From JAAFHB01 sp037133495 (GTDB taxonomy: Bacteria; Bacteroidota; Bacteroidia; Bacteroidales; Prolixibacteraceae), in assembly GCA_037133495.1 (NCBI GenBank), contig JBAXOA010000001.1:84084-148083 (forward strand): a stretch of 64,000 nt of DNA, read 5' to 3'. Below the pieces are notes generated by a model, which was not told the DNA's origin, searched no databases, and saw nothing but the letters and a program-made list of their open reading frames with translations. Numbering within the stretch: position 1 is the stretch's first letter; every line of letters begins with the position of its first letter. The translations under genes were made by a program, and so were the position numbers. This document shows, in pieces, positions 18,057 through 26,972 of the stretch.

Positions 18057-18821
18057 ATGTTTGTTGACACCCATTCACATATTTATTCCGAAGAGTTCAG
18101 TTCCGACAGGAGTGACGTTATTTCAAGAGCTTTAAAAGCGGGGGTTAATAAAATTATACTGCCTAATATCGACAGCTCCACGATTAAGCCGATGGTTGAT
18201 CTGGCCGATTCTGAACCGAATTTATTCATTCCTTTATTAGGTTTACATCCGACTTCCGTAAAAGAAGATTTTCGAAAAGAGCTTGAAATCATGGAATATT
18301 GGTTGAACAAGCGGAATTTTACGGGTATCGGCGAAATTGGAATTGACCTTTATTGGGACAAAACCTTTATCAATGAGCAAATTGAGGCGTTTAAAATCCA
18401 GGTAGGGTGGGCAAAGAAAAGGAGAATTCCAATTGTAATTCATGTAAGAGATTCTTTTCAGGAGGTTATAGAAGTGCTTCAGCAGGAAAAAGAAGAAACG
18501 CTTACCGGTGTGTTCCACAGTTTCACCGGAACTGCCGAGCAGGCGAAACAAGTAATTGATCTTGGTTTTATGATTGGCATTGGAGGCATTGTCACCTTTA
18601 AAAATTCAGGTCTTGAAGCCGCTGTTCAGCAAATTGAACTTAAACATATCTTATTGGAGACCGATTCACCATGGCTGGCACCTGTTCCTCACAGAGGAAG
18701 GCGCAATGAATGTGCCTATATCACCGCAGTAGCCGCGAAAATTGCATCACTGCATCATATCAGCACGGAAGAAGTAGGGCGGATAACCACGCAAAATGCA
18801 AAGCAATTATTTCAGTTTTAA
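18057..18821 (+). CDS. TatD-family metal-dependent hydrolase / DNase
   Basis: Amidohydrolase-fold phosphodiesterase related to TatD and YcfH, which act as 3'-5' DNases. Metal ligands are visible: DTHSHIYSEEF at the N-terminus, GEIGIDLYWD (about 92-101), VIHVRD (about 126), HSFTGT (about 155) and LETDSPWLAP (about 202). The length of 254 residues is normal. It has no partner gene in the same operon. Assignment to the family is secure; whether it acts on DNA, or on other substrates as suggested for some YcfH members, is not shown by the sequence. Confidence 0.93.
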   Translation: MFVDTHSHIYSEEFSSDRSDVISRALKAGVNKIILPNIDSSTIKPMVDLADSEPNLFIPLLGLHPTSVKEDFRKELEIMEYWLNKRNFTGIGEIGIDLYWDKTFINEQIEAFKIQVGWAKKRRIPIVIHVRDSFQEVIEVLQQEKEETLTGVFHSFTGTAEQAKQVIDLGFMIGIGGIVTFKNSGLEAAVQQIELKHILLETDSPWLAPVPHRGRRNECAYITAVAAKIASLHHISTEEVGRITTQNAKQLFQF

Positions 18822-18845
18822 ACGATTTTATTTAACAGGGATTTA

Positions 18846-18853
18846 TACATTTG
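18846..18853 (+). promoter_or_regulatory. -7 box (TACATTTG) of ansA
   Basis: TAnnTTTG match 38 bp before the GTG start at 18891, in the short gap after the tatD-like gene. Confidence 0.5.
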
Positions 18854-18890
18854 TACCAGAACCTTACCATTAAATAAATTCTTAATTCAA

Positions 18891-19925
18891 GTGACATCAG
18901 ACAAAAAATCAATTCTGATCATTTATACAGGGGGCACGATCGGAATGCGTGAAGATCCGAAAACCAAGACCCTCTCCCCAATGAGATTTGAACATATTCA
19001 GGAAGAAATTCCGGAACTTTACAAACTCGGAATTAATATTGAATCGGTAACATTTAATCCGCCAATCGATTCAGCCAATATGACTCCGGCGATCTGGATC
19101 GAACTAGCCAAAACTATTAAGACCTATTATTTGCAGTATGATGGATTCGTCATTCTGCATGGAACTGATACGATGGCTTATACAGCTTCTGCACTTAGCT
19201 ATATGCTCGGAAATCTGGATAAATCGGTTATTATGACCGGATCGCAGCTGCCTATTGGAGTCCTTCGTACGGATGGAAAGGAGAACCTCATTACTGCAGT
19301 ACAAATCGCCGCAGCCAAGAAAGACGGCAAATCTGTTGTTCCTGAGGTATGCATTTATTTTAGCTCTCAGCTATTCAGGGGAAACAGAACAACAAAGGAA
19401 GATTCGCAGCAATTCAGCGCCTTTACCTCCCATCACTACCCTCAGCTTGCAATGGCGGGTGTTGACATTAAATACAATTACGAAAAGATCAGCTACCCGG
19501 ATAATAAAGGGAGTTTTAAAATAAATACTTCAGTTGACGACAATGTAATTGTACTGAAAATCTTTCCAGGGATAAACCGCAGGTATTTTGAGGCGATACT
19601 CATGCTTCCGGGCCTTAAAGGGGTTATTCTTGAATCATACGGATCAGGAAATATGCCTACTTTTCCCTGGATATTTGAAGCGATAAAACAATCTACCCGG
19701 TCAGGGGTCGTATTCATGAATGTTAGCCAGTGTCCGGGAGGAAAGGTAAAAATGGGTTACTACGAAACCAGCCGTGAACTTCAGGAAGCAGGAGTAGTCA
19801 GCGGAATGGACATCACCGTAGAAGCTGCAGTTACAAAACTGATGTTTCTCCTGGGTCAGCAATTTTCAGTTGAGGAGGTCAAAATCTGCCTTGTGCAAAA
19901 TATCAGCGGCGAAATCGAAAATTAA
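18891..19925 (+). CDS. ansA: Type I L-asparaginase
   Basis: Cytoplasmic asparaginase hydrolysing asparagine to aspartate and ammonia. The two catalytic Thr regions are clear: IIYTGGTIGMRED at the N-terminus and LHGTDTMAYTASAL near 88-101. No signal peptide is present, which fits the cytoplasmic type I enzyme. The start is GTG at 18891; no in-frame ATG lies close to it and the encoded N-terminus (TSDKKSILIIYTGGTIG) fits the family. The length is 344 residues. It is separated from the tatD-like gene by 69 bp with its own promoter box and converges with aspS. Confidence 0.95.
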   Translation: MTSDKKSILIIYTGGTIGMREDPKTKTLSPMRFEHIQEEIPELYKLGINIESVTFNPPIDSANMTPAIWIELAKTIKTYYLQYDGFVILHGTDTMAYTASALSYMLGNLDKSVIMTGSQLPIGVLRTDGKENLITAVQIAAAKKDGKSVVPEVCIYFSSQLFRGNRTTKEDSQQFSAFTSHHYPQLAMAGVDIKYNYEKISYPDNKGSFKINTSVDDNVIVLKIFPGINRRYFEAILMLPGLKGVILESYGSGNMPTFPWIFEAIKQSTRSGVVFMNVSQCPGGKVKMGYYETSRELQEAGVVSGMDITVEAAVTKLMFLLGQQFSVEEVKICLVQNISGEIEN

Positions 19926-19954
19926 CCGGAACAGGAAGAATTCAGTTTTTAAAT

Positions 19955-19986
19955 AAAAAGAGGAACCGCATCTGCAGTCCCTCTCT
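19955..19986 (-). terminator. Terminator of aspS
   Basis: On the minus strand an imperfect stem (AGAGGGA with TTCCTCT, extended by CTGC/GCGG pairs) runs into TTTTTATTT. It lies about 40 bp past the aspS stop. On the plus strand it may also slow read-through from ansA. Confidence 0.7.
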
Positions 19987-20024
19987 GATAATATTCTAAA
20001 CCTTTTTTCGAAGGTAAAAATCAA

Positions 20025-21785
20025 TCAATTTTTACTTTTAGGGGTAACCAGCGAAAGAAAAAGTTCGTCTAATTGTCCCTGTGCAATTTCTGATGGAGAG
20101 TCGTTCATGACATCACGACCCGAATTATTTTTAGGAAATGCGATCACATCACGAATAGAATCCAGCCCCGCGAACATTGACACCAGACGATCGAATCCAA
20201 AAGCAATTCCTGCATGAGGCGGCGCGCCATATTTAAAAGCTTCCATGAGGAATCCAAACTGATTTTCGGCTTCCTGTTTCGTAAAACCAAGCGTTTTAAA
20301 CATCTTCGCCTGCAGTTCACTATCGAAAATTCTGACAGAGCCCCCTCCTATTTCTACTCCATTAATTACTAAATCGTAAGCATTTGCCCTTACTTTGCCG
20401 GGATCGGTATCCAACAACAGAATATCTTCGGGTTTCGGGGAAGTAAAGGGATGGTGCATTGCATGAAAACGACTTGATTCTTCGTTCCATTCCAGAAGCG
20501 GGAAGTCAATCACCCAAAGTGGCTTGGAATCCGCTTTGTCCATAAGTCCGCACTGACGTCCCATTTCAAGGCGCAGAGCGGATAACGCAGGCAAAGTTTT
20601 TTCTTTTTCTCCGGAGAGAATCAGCAGCATATCTCCGGGTTTTGCTTCGAAAATATCACGCCATTTCGCAAGCTCGTCCTGGGAATAGTATTTATCAACC
20701 GATGATTTTACAGAACCATCTTCATTGATTTTGGCATAAACAAGTCCTTTGGCACCAACTTGCGGACGTTTAACAAATTCAGTGAGGGCATCGAGTTGCT
20801 TACGGGTATATTCGCCACAATCCGACGCACATATTCCGCCAATGTGATCCGCATCATCAAAAACTTTAAAATCCTTCCCTTTAACGAAAGGTGTTAAATC
20901 TTTTAATTCCATTCCAAAGCGAATATCAGGCTTGTCACAACCATAATTTTCCATCGCATCGGCATAAGTCATTCTTGGAAATTCACCCGGATCAACTCCT
21001 TTAATTTCTTTAAATATATGACGGGCAAGACCTTCAAACATATTCAGAACATCTTCCTGCTGAACAAATGACATTTCACAGTCAATCTGAGTAAATTCAG
21101 GCTGACGATCGGCACGAAGATCTTCATCGCGAAAGCATTTCACAATCTGATAATAACGGTCGAATCCTGCGACCATTAAAAGTTGTTTGAATATCTGAGG
21201 AGATTGTGGCAAGGCATAAAACTGATTGGGATTCATACGGGAAGGAACCACAAAATCCCGTGCTCCTTCCGGTGTTGATTTAATCAATACCGGAGTTTCC
21301 GTCTCAATAAACTGAAGATCATTCAAATAATTACGGACAACATGTGCCATTTTGGCTCTCAATTCAAGGTTTTTACGCACCGATTCACGCCTTAGATCAA
21401 GGTAGCGAAACTTCATTCGTAACTCGTCACCGCCATCGGTATCATCCTGAATTGTGAAAGGGGGTACGGCAGAACGATTAAGGATCGTCAGCTCTTTGAT
21501 ATCAACTTCGATATCGCCGGTAGCAATTTTTGCATTCTTATTCGTTCGTTCTCTGACGACTCCTTTAACCTGGATAACAAACTCGCGGCCCAGTTTATCG
21601 AAAGACTCTTTCAACTCAGCCGGGGTATTTTCGTCAGCAACCAATTGCGTGATGCCATAGCGGTCGCGGATATCGATAAAAGTCATAGCGCCAAGGTTCC
21701 TGACCGTTTGAACCCAGCCTGCCAAAACAGGTTCCTGTCCGACATGCGTCAGCCTAAGTTCACCGCAAGTGTAATTTCTATACAT
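20025..21785 (-). CDS. aspS: Aspartyl-tRNA synthetase
   Basis: Class IIb synthetase charging tRNA-Asp. The N-terminal OB-fold anticodon domain (about 1-110) contains LAGWVQTVRNLGAMTFIDIR. Motif 2 is visible as FRDEDLRADRQPEFTQID (about 219-236). A bacterial-type GAD insertion lies in the middle. Motif 3 is GIAFGFDRLVSM near the C-terminus. The length of 586 residues is typical for bacterial AspRS. The gene is monocistronic, with a TAATTTTG promoter box upstream and a terminator downstream. Confidence 0.98.
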   Translation of the reverse strand: MYRNYTCGELRLTHVGQEPVLAGWVQTVRNLGAMTFIDIRDRYGITQLVADENTPAELKESFDKLGREFVIQVKGVVRERTNKNAKIATGDIEVDIKELTILNRSAVPPFTIQDDTDGGDELRMKFRYLDLRRESVRKNLELRAKMAHVVRNYLNDLQFIETETPVLIKSTPEGARDFVVPSRMNPNQFYALPQSPQIFKQLLMVAGFDRYYQIVKCFRDEDLRADRQPEFTQIDCEMSFVQQEDVLNMFEGLARHIFKEIKGVDPGEFPRMTYADAMENYGCDKPDIRFGMELKDLTPFVKGKDFKVFDDADHIGGICASDCGEYTRKQLDALTEFVKRPQVGAKGLVYAKINEDGSVKSSVDKYYSQDELAKWRDIFEAKPGDMLLILSGEKEKTLPALSALRLEMGRQCGLMDKADSKPLWVIDFPLLEWNEESSRFHAMHHPFTSPKPEDILLLDTDPGKVRANAYDLVINGVEIGGGSVRIFDSELQAKMFKTLGFTKQEAENQFGFLMEAFKYGAPPHAGIAFGFDRLVSMFAGLDSIRDVIAFPKNNSGRDVMNDSPSEIAQGQLDELFLSLVTPKSKN

Positions 21786-21811
21786 TTTGTTACTTTGAAT
21801 GATTTAAGGTG

Positions 21812-21819
21812 CAAAATTA
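21812..21819 (-). promoter_or_regulatory. -7 box (TAATTTTG) of aspS
   Basis: Matches TAnnTTTG, 26 bp upstream of the aspS ATG on the minus strand. Confidence 0.5.
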
Positions 21820-21901
21820 CAAAACTATGGCCAAATAAGAAACCCGGTCTTGAAAACTAAGAAACTGATTAAAATTAAGTTTAAACTATTCAATAATCGT
21901 T

Positions 21902-21909
21902 TACTTTTG
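21902..21909 (+). promoter_or_regulatory. -7 box (TACTTTTG) of tadA
   Basis: Matches TAnnTTTG, 20 bp upstream of the tadA ATG at 21930. Confidence 0.5.
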
Positions 21910-21929
21910 GACAACAAAAAAATACGATC

Positions 21930-22373
21930 ATGATCGCGTCATTTGATGATGAATATTATATGAAACGTGCTCTTGCTGAGGCCGAACAGGCTTTTACAGA
22001 AGGTGAAATCCCGGTAGGAGCTGTTGTGGTATGCCGCAATCAGATTATTTCAAGGGCACACAACCTCACCGAAACGCTCAACGACGTGACGGCACATGCT
22101 GAGATGCAGGCAATTACGGCCGCAGCCAATATGATCGGGGGTAAATACCTGACAGGATGCACCTTGTATGTTACACTTGAGCCATGCACCATGTGTGCCG
22201 GAGCACTTGGATGGGCTCAGATCGACAGAATTGTTTATGGTGCAAGTGATGAAAAGCGCGGATTTTTAAAATTCGCTCCGGCTGCTCTTCATCCAAAAAC
22301 TGAAATACTCGGTGGAATTCTTCAAAACGAATGTTCACTGTTGTTAAAACGGTTCTTTGAAGCAAAGCGGTAA
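21930..22373 (+). CDS. tadA: tRNA-specific adenosine deaminase (TadA)
   Basis: Converts A34 to inosine in the anticodon wobble position of tRNA-Arg(ACG). The zinc-cytidine-deaminase motifs are complete: HAEMQAI (His and catalytic Glu, about 56-62) and EPCTMCAGAL (two zinc Cys, about 86-95). The N-terminal helix MKRALAEAEQA and GEIPVGAVVV are also characteristic. The length is 147 residues. The gene is single, divergent from aspS and convergent with the DUF5686 gene. Confidence 0.95.
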   Translation: MIASFDDEYYMKRALAEAEQAFTEGEIPVGAVVVCRNQIISRAHNLTETLNDVTAHAEMQAITAAANMIGGKYLTGCTLYVTLEPCTMCAGALGWAQIDRIVYGASDEKRGFLKFAPAALHPKTEILGGILQNECSLLLKRFFEAKR

Positions 22374-22421
22374 GGAAAAGGACAATAAGAAGAGCTTATA
22401 AAAAAATTCCCGGTTTCCTGA

Positions 22422-24878
22422 TCAAAGTGTAATCTGCAGAGAAAACATAATTCCAAGTTTTATTTTCTGGTCGTCGTTGTAGTTATACCGCCAGACTGCA
22501 TCTACCCTTAGTACCTTAAGAATATTTTCAATACCTGCAGAGAATTCGGTATAAGGTGTGCTTTTCAACCCTTTCATTTCTGTGGGGAAAACCAAGCCTG
22601 TGTGTTGAGTCGGGTCATAACTTCCGATCAGCGAACGAACGCCTACTACTTCTCTCCATTTCAGACGACGAAACAGCGGAACTTTATTAAGAAAAAATCC
22701 CTGAAAATGGTGCTCCAGGAAGAGGCTCAGATAGGTATCACTTACAAACTCCTGGTAGTTCATCAGATTAAATGCATAGGCATCAAAAGCATACGTTTCA
22801 TTCCCTTCGTGAATTTTCATGAGCGGAAAGGGAACATTGCCCCATATTTTTCCGGCTTGAAGGTAATAGGTTACATAACCGATAGGATTTACCTTTACTT
22901 TATTCGAAAAGTTCATGTCGAGCTTCAGAAAGTCATAGTTGCCTCCCAGAAAGCCATTTATCCCGGCAGTGATCCCAACATTGAGTACGGGATCGAAATT
23001 TCCGTAAGTAGTTCTTTCAAAGCCATCCTGAATAATCGATTCTTTAGGTGCATACCTTGAATTCAATTTGATCTCGCCGGTTCTTACCGATGGAATCAGG
23101 TTACCCTGAGGGTCAATAAAAGGCACATAAGGTCCGGATTTAACATTTATTGAATTAACCGAAATCTGATTCGATAAACCATGAGTCCAATCTTTATCAA
23201 AACTGGCAGTAAGCCGGTCAGTCATATTCAATTTTGAATTCGGATTTTTACTGAGTACTGAATTCAGAAAATTATCCCGGGTGAAAGCATTCGCACTTTT
23301 ACCCAATAATTCATAGTCATGTTGTGCCTGAAAAGCGACCATTTCACGTGGTCTTTTTGAAAAAAAATATTCAAAACCGCCACCATATTTTAAATCGTCA
23401 TCGTTAAATCCATAAGCACCGTAACCGTTGAGTCTTAGGTTAGGATTAAATTTCATTGTTGTGCGTCCGCCTAGTCTCACTCTCGAACCTTCCACCTTAT
23501 TTGAACTAATCAATGAAAAATAAGGACCTGCCTCAAACTTTCCAAGATCCCGGTAGCCATAATAGAACATATAAACATATTCTGCAATTGTTTTATATAG
23601 CGGTACGTTCTTAATCGAATCGACCATTGCATAAATGCCTGCCTCCCTTTTCTGCAATTCAATAGGACGAGATTCGTTCCAGAAAAGCTCATCTTTTTGT
23701 ATTGCATTTTTACTTACAATTATTTCATCTTTGTGTTTTGATCCTTCCTGACCCAGTAATTCTACAAATTTAAAATCCTGATAGATATTGGTCTTTCGGC
23801 CCATGAGTCCAATCTTCTCAGAATCTTTGTCTTTTTGGATATCCAGATCAGCAATCAGCAACTCATTACGGGGTACCCAACGTTCTCCATTTTTCTGATA
23901 TTCAATTGAATATTGCAAATTATTCAAAAAATTAACATTGGCTTTTGCGGAAAGCTGCATATCGAGTTTCGTCAGGGCAAAACTTTGATCTTCAATCCAA
24001 AACTTACCTTTAAAAGTAGGATCCTGTGGAAGACGTGGCTTAAATGAAATCTCGTATATCTTTCTGCCATTAACCATTACGCTATCCATCAGGGAATAGC
24101 GATAAAACTGGAGGCCTAATGAATTTAATGGTGAGATCAGACCAATATCAGAAATCATGATATAATTATCGTAAGGATTCACACCTTCATACATTTTCCC
24201 GCTAAACTGAGTGATCAGGTCGGAAGTCATTCCTGAAGCCTTATTTGCAATGATTACTTCCTGATTTGCTTTTGTGACGCTGTTATGGGAATATTCAGAA
24301 ACCGTTTCAGTGAAAAAGACAGGAAGAAAAGTTTTACCTTCCAACTCAAGCGAATCGATATAATTGAATACAAAATTAAATTGTTTAAGAAGTTTCTTTT
24401 TACGTAACGATCCATTGATATTCTTGATATCAACTTCTGTTTTCGAGTATAGCTTCGTCTGCCACGATGGAAAATCAGATGGATTATTTTGCTTCTTGTG
24501 ATCAACGACCCTTCTGAATAATGCGAGGACAGGATCTTCACCTGGCCGGACAACAATCTCCCCGAGTGTTACATTATCCTCGACCATAGAAATATCCAGT
24601 TTATTTAACTGGTTTATTTTGATCTTGAATACTTGTTTTGTGTAGCCAACCGCAGAAACCTCGATGGAAGAGGTGCCTTTTATTGAGCTCAGGTTATAAT
24701 TCCCGTTGAGATCGGAAGTGGTGCCTATGTAAGTTCCCTGAAAAACAACTGTAACATAAGGTATCGGCAGGTTGGTGCCAGCCTCTGTTATTTTCCCTGA
24801 AATCTCTGTCTTCTGAGCCTTAGACTCCCAGGCAAAGCTTAGTAATGCTATTATTATCAGAACTCTATTTACTCTCAT
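22422..24878 (-). CDS. DUF5686 outer-membrane protein with N-terminal carboxypeptidase-regulatory-like domain
   Basis: An 818-residue exported protein. A signal peptide (about 1-21) is followed by a CarboxypepD_reg-like domain (about 23-100: ISGKITEAGTNLPIPYVTV, then GNYNLSSIKG). The remainder matches the DUF5686 family, with a C-terminal barrel of about 400 residues rich in alternating strands and ending YNYNDDQKIKLGIMFSLQITL. There is no TonB-dependent plug domain, so this is not a SusC-type receptor. The function of DUF5686 proteins is not established. It appears monocistronic. Confidence 0.85.
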   Translation of the reverse strand: MRVNRVLIIIALLSFAWESKAQKTEISGKITEAGTNLPIPYVTVVFQGTYIGTTSDLNGNYNLSSIKGTSSIEVSAVGYTKQVFKIKINQLNKLDISMVEDNVTLGEIVVRPGEDPVLALFRRVVDHKKQNNPSDFPSWQTKLYSKTEVDIKNINGSLRKKKLLKQFNFVFNYIDSLELEGKTFLPVFFTETVSEYSHNSVTKANQEVIIANKASGMTSDLITQFSGKMYEGVNPYDNYIMISDIGLISPLNSLGLQFYRYSLMDSVMVNGRKIYEISFKPRLPQDPTFKGKFWIEDQSFALTKLDMQLSAKANVNFLNNLQYSIEYQKNGERWVPRNELLIADLDIQKDKDSEKIGLMGRKTNIYQDFKFVELLGQEGSKHKDEIIVSKNAIQKDELFWNESRPIELQKREAGIYAMVDSIKNVPLYKTIAEYVYMFYYGYRDLGKFEAGPYFSLISSNKVEGSRVRLGGRTTMKFNPNLRLNGYGAYGFNDDDLKYGGGFEYFFSKRPREMVAFQAQHDYELLGKSANAFTRDNFLNSVLSKNPNSKLNMTDRLTASFDKDWTHGLSNQISVNSINVKSGPYVPFIDPQGNLIPSVRTGEIKLNSRYAPKESIIQDGFERTTYGNFDPVLNVGITAGINGFLGGNYDFLKLDMNFSNKVKVNPIGYVTYYLQAGKIWGNVPFPLMKIHEGNETYAFDAYAFNLMNYQEFVSDTYLSLFLEHHFQGFFLNKVPLFRRLKWREVVGVRSLIGSYDPTQHTGLVFPTEMKGLKSTPYTEFSAGIENILKVLRVDAVWRYNYNDDQKIKLGIMFSLQITL

Positions 24879-24919
24879 TTAAACTTATTAATCCGGGAAT
24901 TGATGTTCCTTTGTAATTT

Positions 24920-25039
24920 CTATTTTCCTTCGGCAAATCCCTGAATAGCCTCGAAAAAAAGAGGAAGACTTGTCACAATCATACTATAGACAACAAAAGA
25001 AAGCCAAAGTTGCTTTAATGAACCCGATATTTTTTTCAG
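24920..25039 (-). CDS. Possible 39-residue single-span membrane protein (non-standard start)
   Basis: In an otherwise empty 303-bp gap one frame stays open and encodes a Lys-rich N-terminus (KKISGSLKQ), a hydrophobic span LWLSFVVYSMIVTSLPLFF and a short charged tail ending EGK. No ATG, GTG or TTG opens the full frame; the only plausible full-length start is CTG at 25039, while an internal ATG at 24980-24982 would remove half the span. It may be a real small membrane protein, or the decayed end of a larger one. Nothing else in the gap (24879-25181) looks functional. Confidence 0.25.
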   Translation of the reverse strand: MKKISGSLKQLWLSFVVYSMIVTSLPLFFEAIQGFAEGK

Positions 25040-25181
25040 GGAGCATATTTGTCTTGGACGTTTTCTGATACTATACTGTTTTTCGAGGCATTTACCCTAC
25101 CTAATTTATGTAAATCATTGTAAAAAAATGCCGGTAGCTGCGGATAAACAAATTATCCCGGACCTGAAAAAACCCTTTGAT

Positions 25182-25391
25182 TTATTCCTCGATAGTAATT
25201 TCTTTCCCCGACGCCTCAACCCGATCACCCGGGCGGAGTTTGGCCCTTTTACGGAATTCAACTTCACCATTTAGCTTAACCTCACCATCTTCCACCATTA
25301 TTTTTGCATGCCCGCCCGATTCAGCAATGTGAAGGAGTTTTAGAAGCTTGATCAGTTCGATATATTCGGAGCCGTTTAAATTGAAAGTCAT
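25182..25391 (-). CDS. Small S4-domain RNA-binding protein (YbcJ-like)
   Basis: A 69-residue protein consisting of one S4 RNA-binding module: EYIELIKLLKLLHIAESGGHAK-type helices, with GGHAKIMVEDGEVKLNGEV and the closing LRPGDRVEASGKEITI. It resembles the YbcJ/YaaA-type stand-alone S4 proteins, which are thought to bind structured RNA, perhaps rRNA. The ATG at 25391 follows only 4 bp after the stop of the truncated mmcQ-like frame, so both are on one transcript with yraN, ldcA and purN upstream. Confidence 0.88.
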   Translation of the reverse strand: MTFNLNGSEYIELIKLLKLLHIAESGGHAKIMVEDGEVKLNGEVEFRKRAKLRPGDRVEASGKEITIEE

Positions 25392-25395
25392 AATT

Positions 25396-25569
25396 TTATA
25401 AATAATTAAATTTGTTTAATTTCAGATTGATTGAAAAGTCGCGGTCGAGATTAATCAGCGCAAAAATTTTGCCCCCGACTTTAATTACCAGTGTTACGTT
25501 ATCGAAAGGGAAACTATCGGCAGCACCTTTCTTTGACAGACAATAAGCGGTGATCGTTTCAATGTCCAT
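25396..25569 (-). pseudogene. Truncated MmcQ/YjbR-family gene (N-terminal half only, 57 codons)
   Basis: This short frame encodes a recognisable N-terminal half of the MmcQ/YjbR double-wing DNA-binding family: MDIETITAYCLSKKGA, then SFPFDNVTLVIKVGGKIF and ALINLDRD with INLK. The family normally has about 110-120 residues. The second half (normally including a HMNKKHW-type segment) is absent and the frame ends with KFNYL and a stop, 4 bp before the S4 gene. There is no room for a frameshifted second half, so a deletion has fused the locus to its neighbour. It could still be translated as a short protein, but a full function is unlikely. Confidence 0.75.
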
Positions 25570-25676
25570 GGTGAAATAATTAACTTAAGCAATTATATAT
25601 CAGCACCTAAAACTATTCTAAAAATTAGAAACAGATATTAAATGCTTCAAAATTAAAAAAATCTGTTCACTTAGTC

Positions 25677-26045
25677 CTAATTAACCGGTGGAATAAAAGC
25701 GCCGGTAAAATGACTTAACTCGTATTTAACATCATTCGAAAAAACAATGGAAATAACATCGAATCGTGTCTCCAGATCAATCTCTTTCTGGTTCAGCCAT
25801 GCATCTGCTGCATCGACAAGATTTCTGATCTTTTTCGTAGATACAGCCTCCCAGGGCTCTTCAAAATAATCACCGTCGCGGGTTTTAACTTCGACGATGA
25901 CAATCTCTTCACCTTGTTTTGCAATGATATCAATTTCTTTATGATCGTGAAACCAGTTACGCGCCAAAATTTTATACCCTTCTTTCTTGAGGTAGGCAAC
26001 AGCGATCTCTTCTCCTTTTTTCCCAAGTTCTGCGGCTGGTGTCAT
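25677..26045 (-). CDS. YraN/UPF0102-family nuclease-like protein
   Basis: A 122-residue single-domain protein of the restriction-endonuclease-like fold. Hallmarks are ELGKKGEEIAVAYLKKEGY at the N-terminus, then KEIDIIAK and VIVEVKTRDG, which supply the D-E-K type catalytic core seen in Holliday-junction resolvase relatives. Cellular function of YraN is not settled. It starts 3 bp after the ldcA stop, in the minus-strand series purN-ldcA-yraN, which suggests one transcript. Confidence 0.92.
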   Translation of the reverse strand: MTPAAELGKKGEEIAVAYLKKEGYKILARNWFHDHKEIDIIAKQGEEIVIVEVKTRDGDYFEEPWEAVSTKKIRNLVDAADAWLNQKEIDLETRFDVISIVFSNDVKYELSHFTGAFIPPVN

Positions 26046-26048
26046 GTG

Positions 26049-26960
26049 CTATTTTCGTTTTAGAGTTTTTATAATGACCTGATCATCTGAAACATTCATA
26101 ACAATCCGGCTTCCTAAAAGAATTGGATAATTGGGTAGTTCGTGCCCTGCCGGAAAACCAAAAATTACAGGAAAATTGTAAGGCGCTACTGCCTCCCTGA
26201 TTATTTCAAAGGCGTTCTTCCCAAAAGGAGTGTCACCATCTTTCATTTGAGTAAAATATCCGACTATCAATCCGGAGAGCTGCTCAAGAACGCGCCCGGC
26301 CTTAAGATTCTGCATCATGCGATCAATATGGTAGTGATTTTCATCGATATCTTCAATGAAAAGAATTTTCCCTTTCGGTGATATGTCAAGGGGAGTACCG
26401 CGTAAACTTTGAAGAATTGACAGATTGCCTCCGGTAAGAATCCCCGAAGCCACACCATTTTTATTTAATCCATTGGGAGGTATGGCATATTCTGACGGTA
26501 TTCCTTTTAGCAGGTCCATCAAATCTAAAAAACTTTGGGTGAGTACTTCGTCTTTTTCAAACCACGCCGTCATCACACCATGCACTGAAGCGATATCATG
26601 ACGCGCAAGGCAGGCGTGAAAAACTGTTATATCGCTGAATCCAATTAACCACTTTGGTTTTTTGAAGAACGACGACCAGTTGAGCTTCATATGGGTACGA
26701 ATGGACCCATATCCTCCGCGGGAGAAAAAAACAGCTTTAATAGATTTATCATTAAGTACTTTTTGCATATCTGAAGCACGCATCAAATCAGATCCGGCAA
26801 ACACACCCTCCTGTTCGAAAGCATGCTGACCAATTTCCACGCGAAACCCTTGCTTCCGAAGCAATTCAGCGCCGCGCTCAGCTATTTCCCGTTCAATTAT
26901 TCCGGCAGGGGAGATAATGGCAACTTTATCACCGGGAAGAAGGTAGGAAGGGAATTTCAT
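26049..26960 (-). CDS. LD-carboxypeptidase (peptidase S66)
   Basis: Cytoplasmic serine carboxypeptidase that removes the terminal D-Ala from murein tetrapeptides during wall recycling. The family's Ser-Glu-His triad is visible: nucleophile region GFSDITVFHA (about 112-121), Glu in LFIEDIDENHYHIDRMM (about 205) and His in FGFPAGHELPNYP (about 273). The N-terminus LLPGDKVAIISPAG is also typical. The length of 303 residues is normal. There is no signal peptide. It lies 12 bp after purN in the same direction. Confidence 0.94.
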   Translation of the reverse strand: MKFPSYLLPGDKVAIISPAGIIEREIAERGAELLRKQGFRVEIGQHAFEQEGVFAGSDLMRASDMQKVLNDKSIKAVFFSRGGYGSIRTHMKLNWSSFFKKPKWLIGFSDITVFHACLARHDIASVHGVMTAWFEKDEVLTQSFLDLMDLLKGIPSEYAIPPNGLNKNGVASGILTGGNLSILQSLRGTPLDISPKGKILFIEDIDENHYHIDRMMQNLKAGRVLEQLSGLIVGYFTQMKDGDTPFGKNAFEIIREAVAPYNFPVIFGFPAGHELPNYPILLGSRIVMNVSDDQVIIKTLKRK

Positions 26961-26972
26961 TTCAGCTTCATT

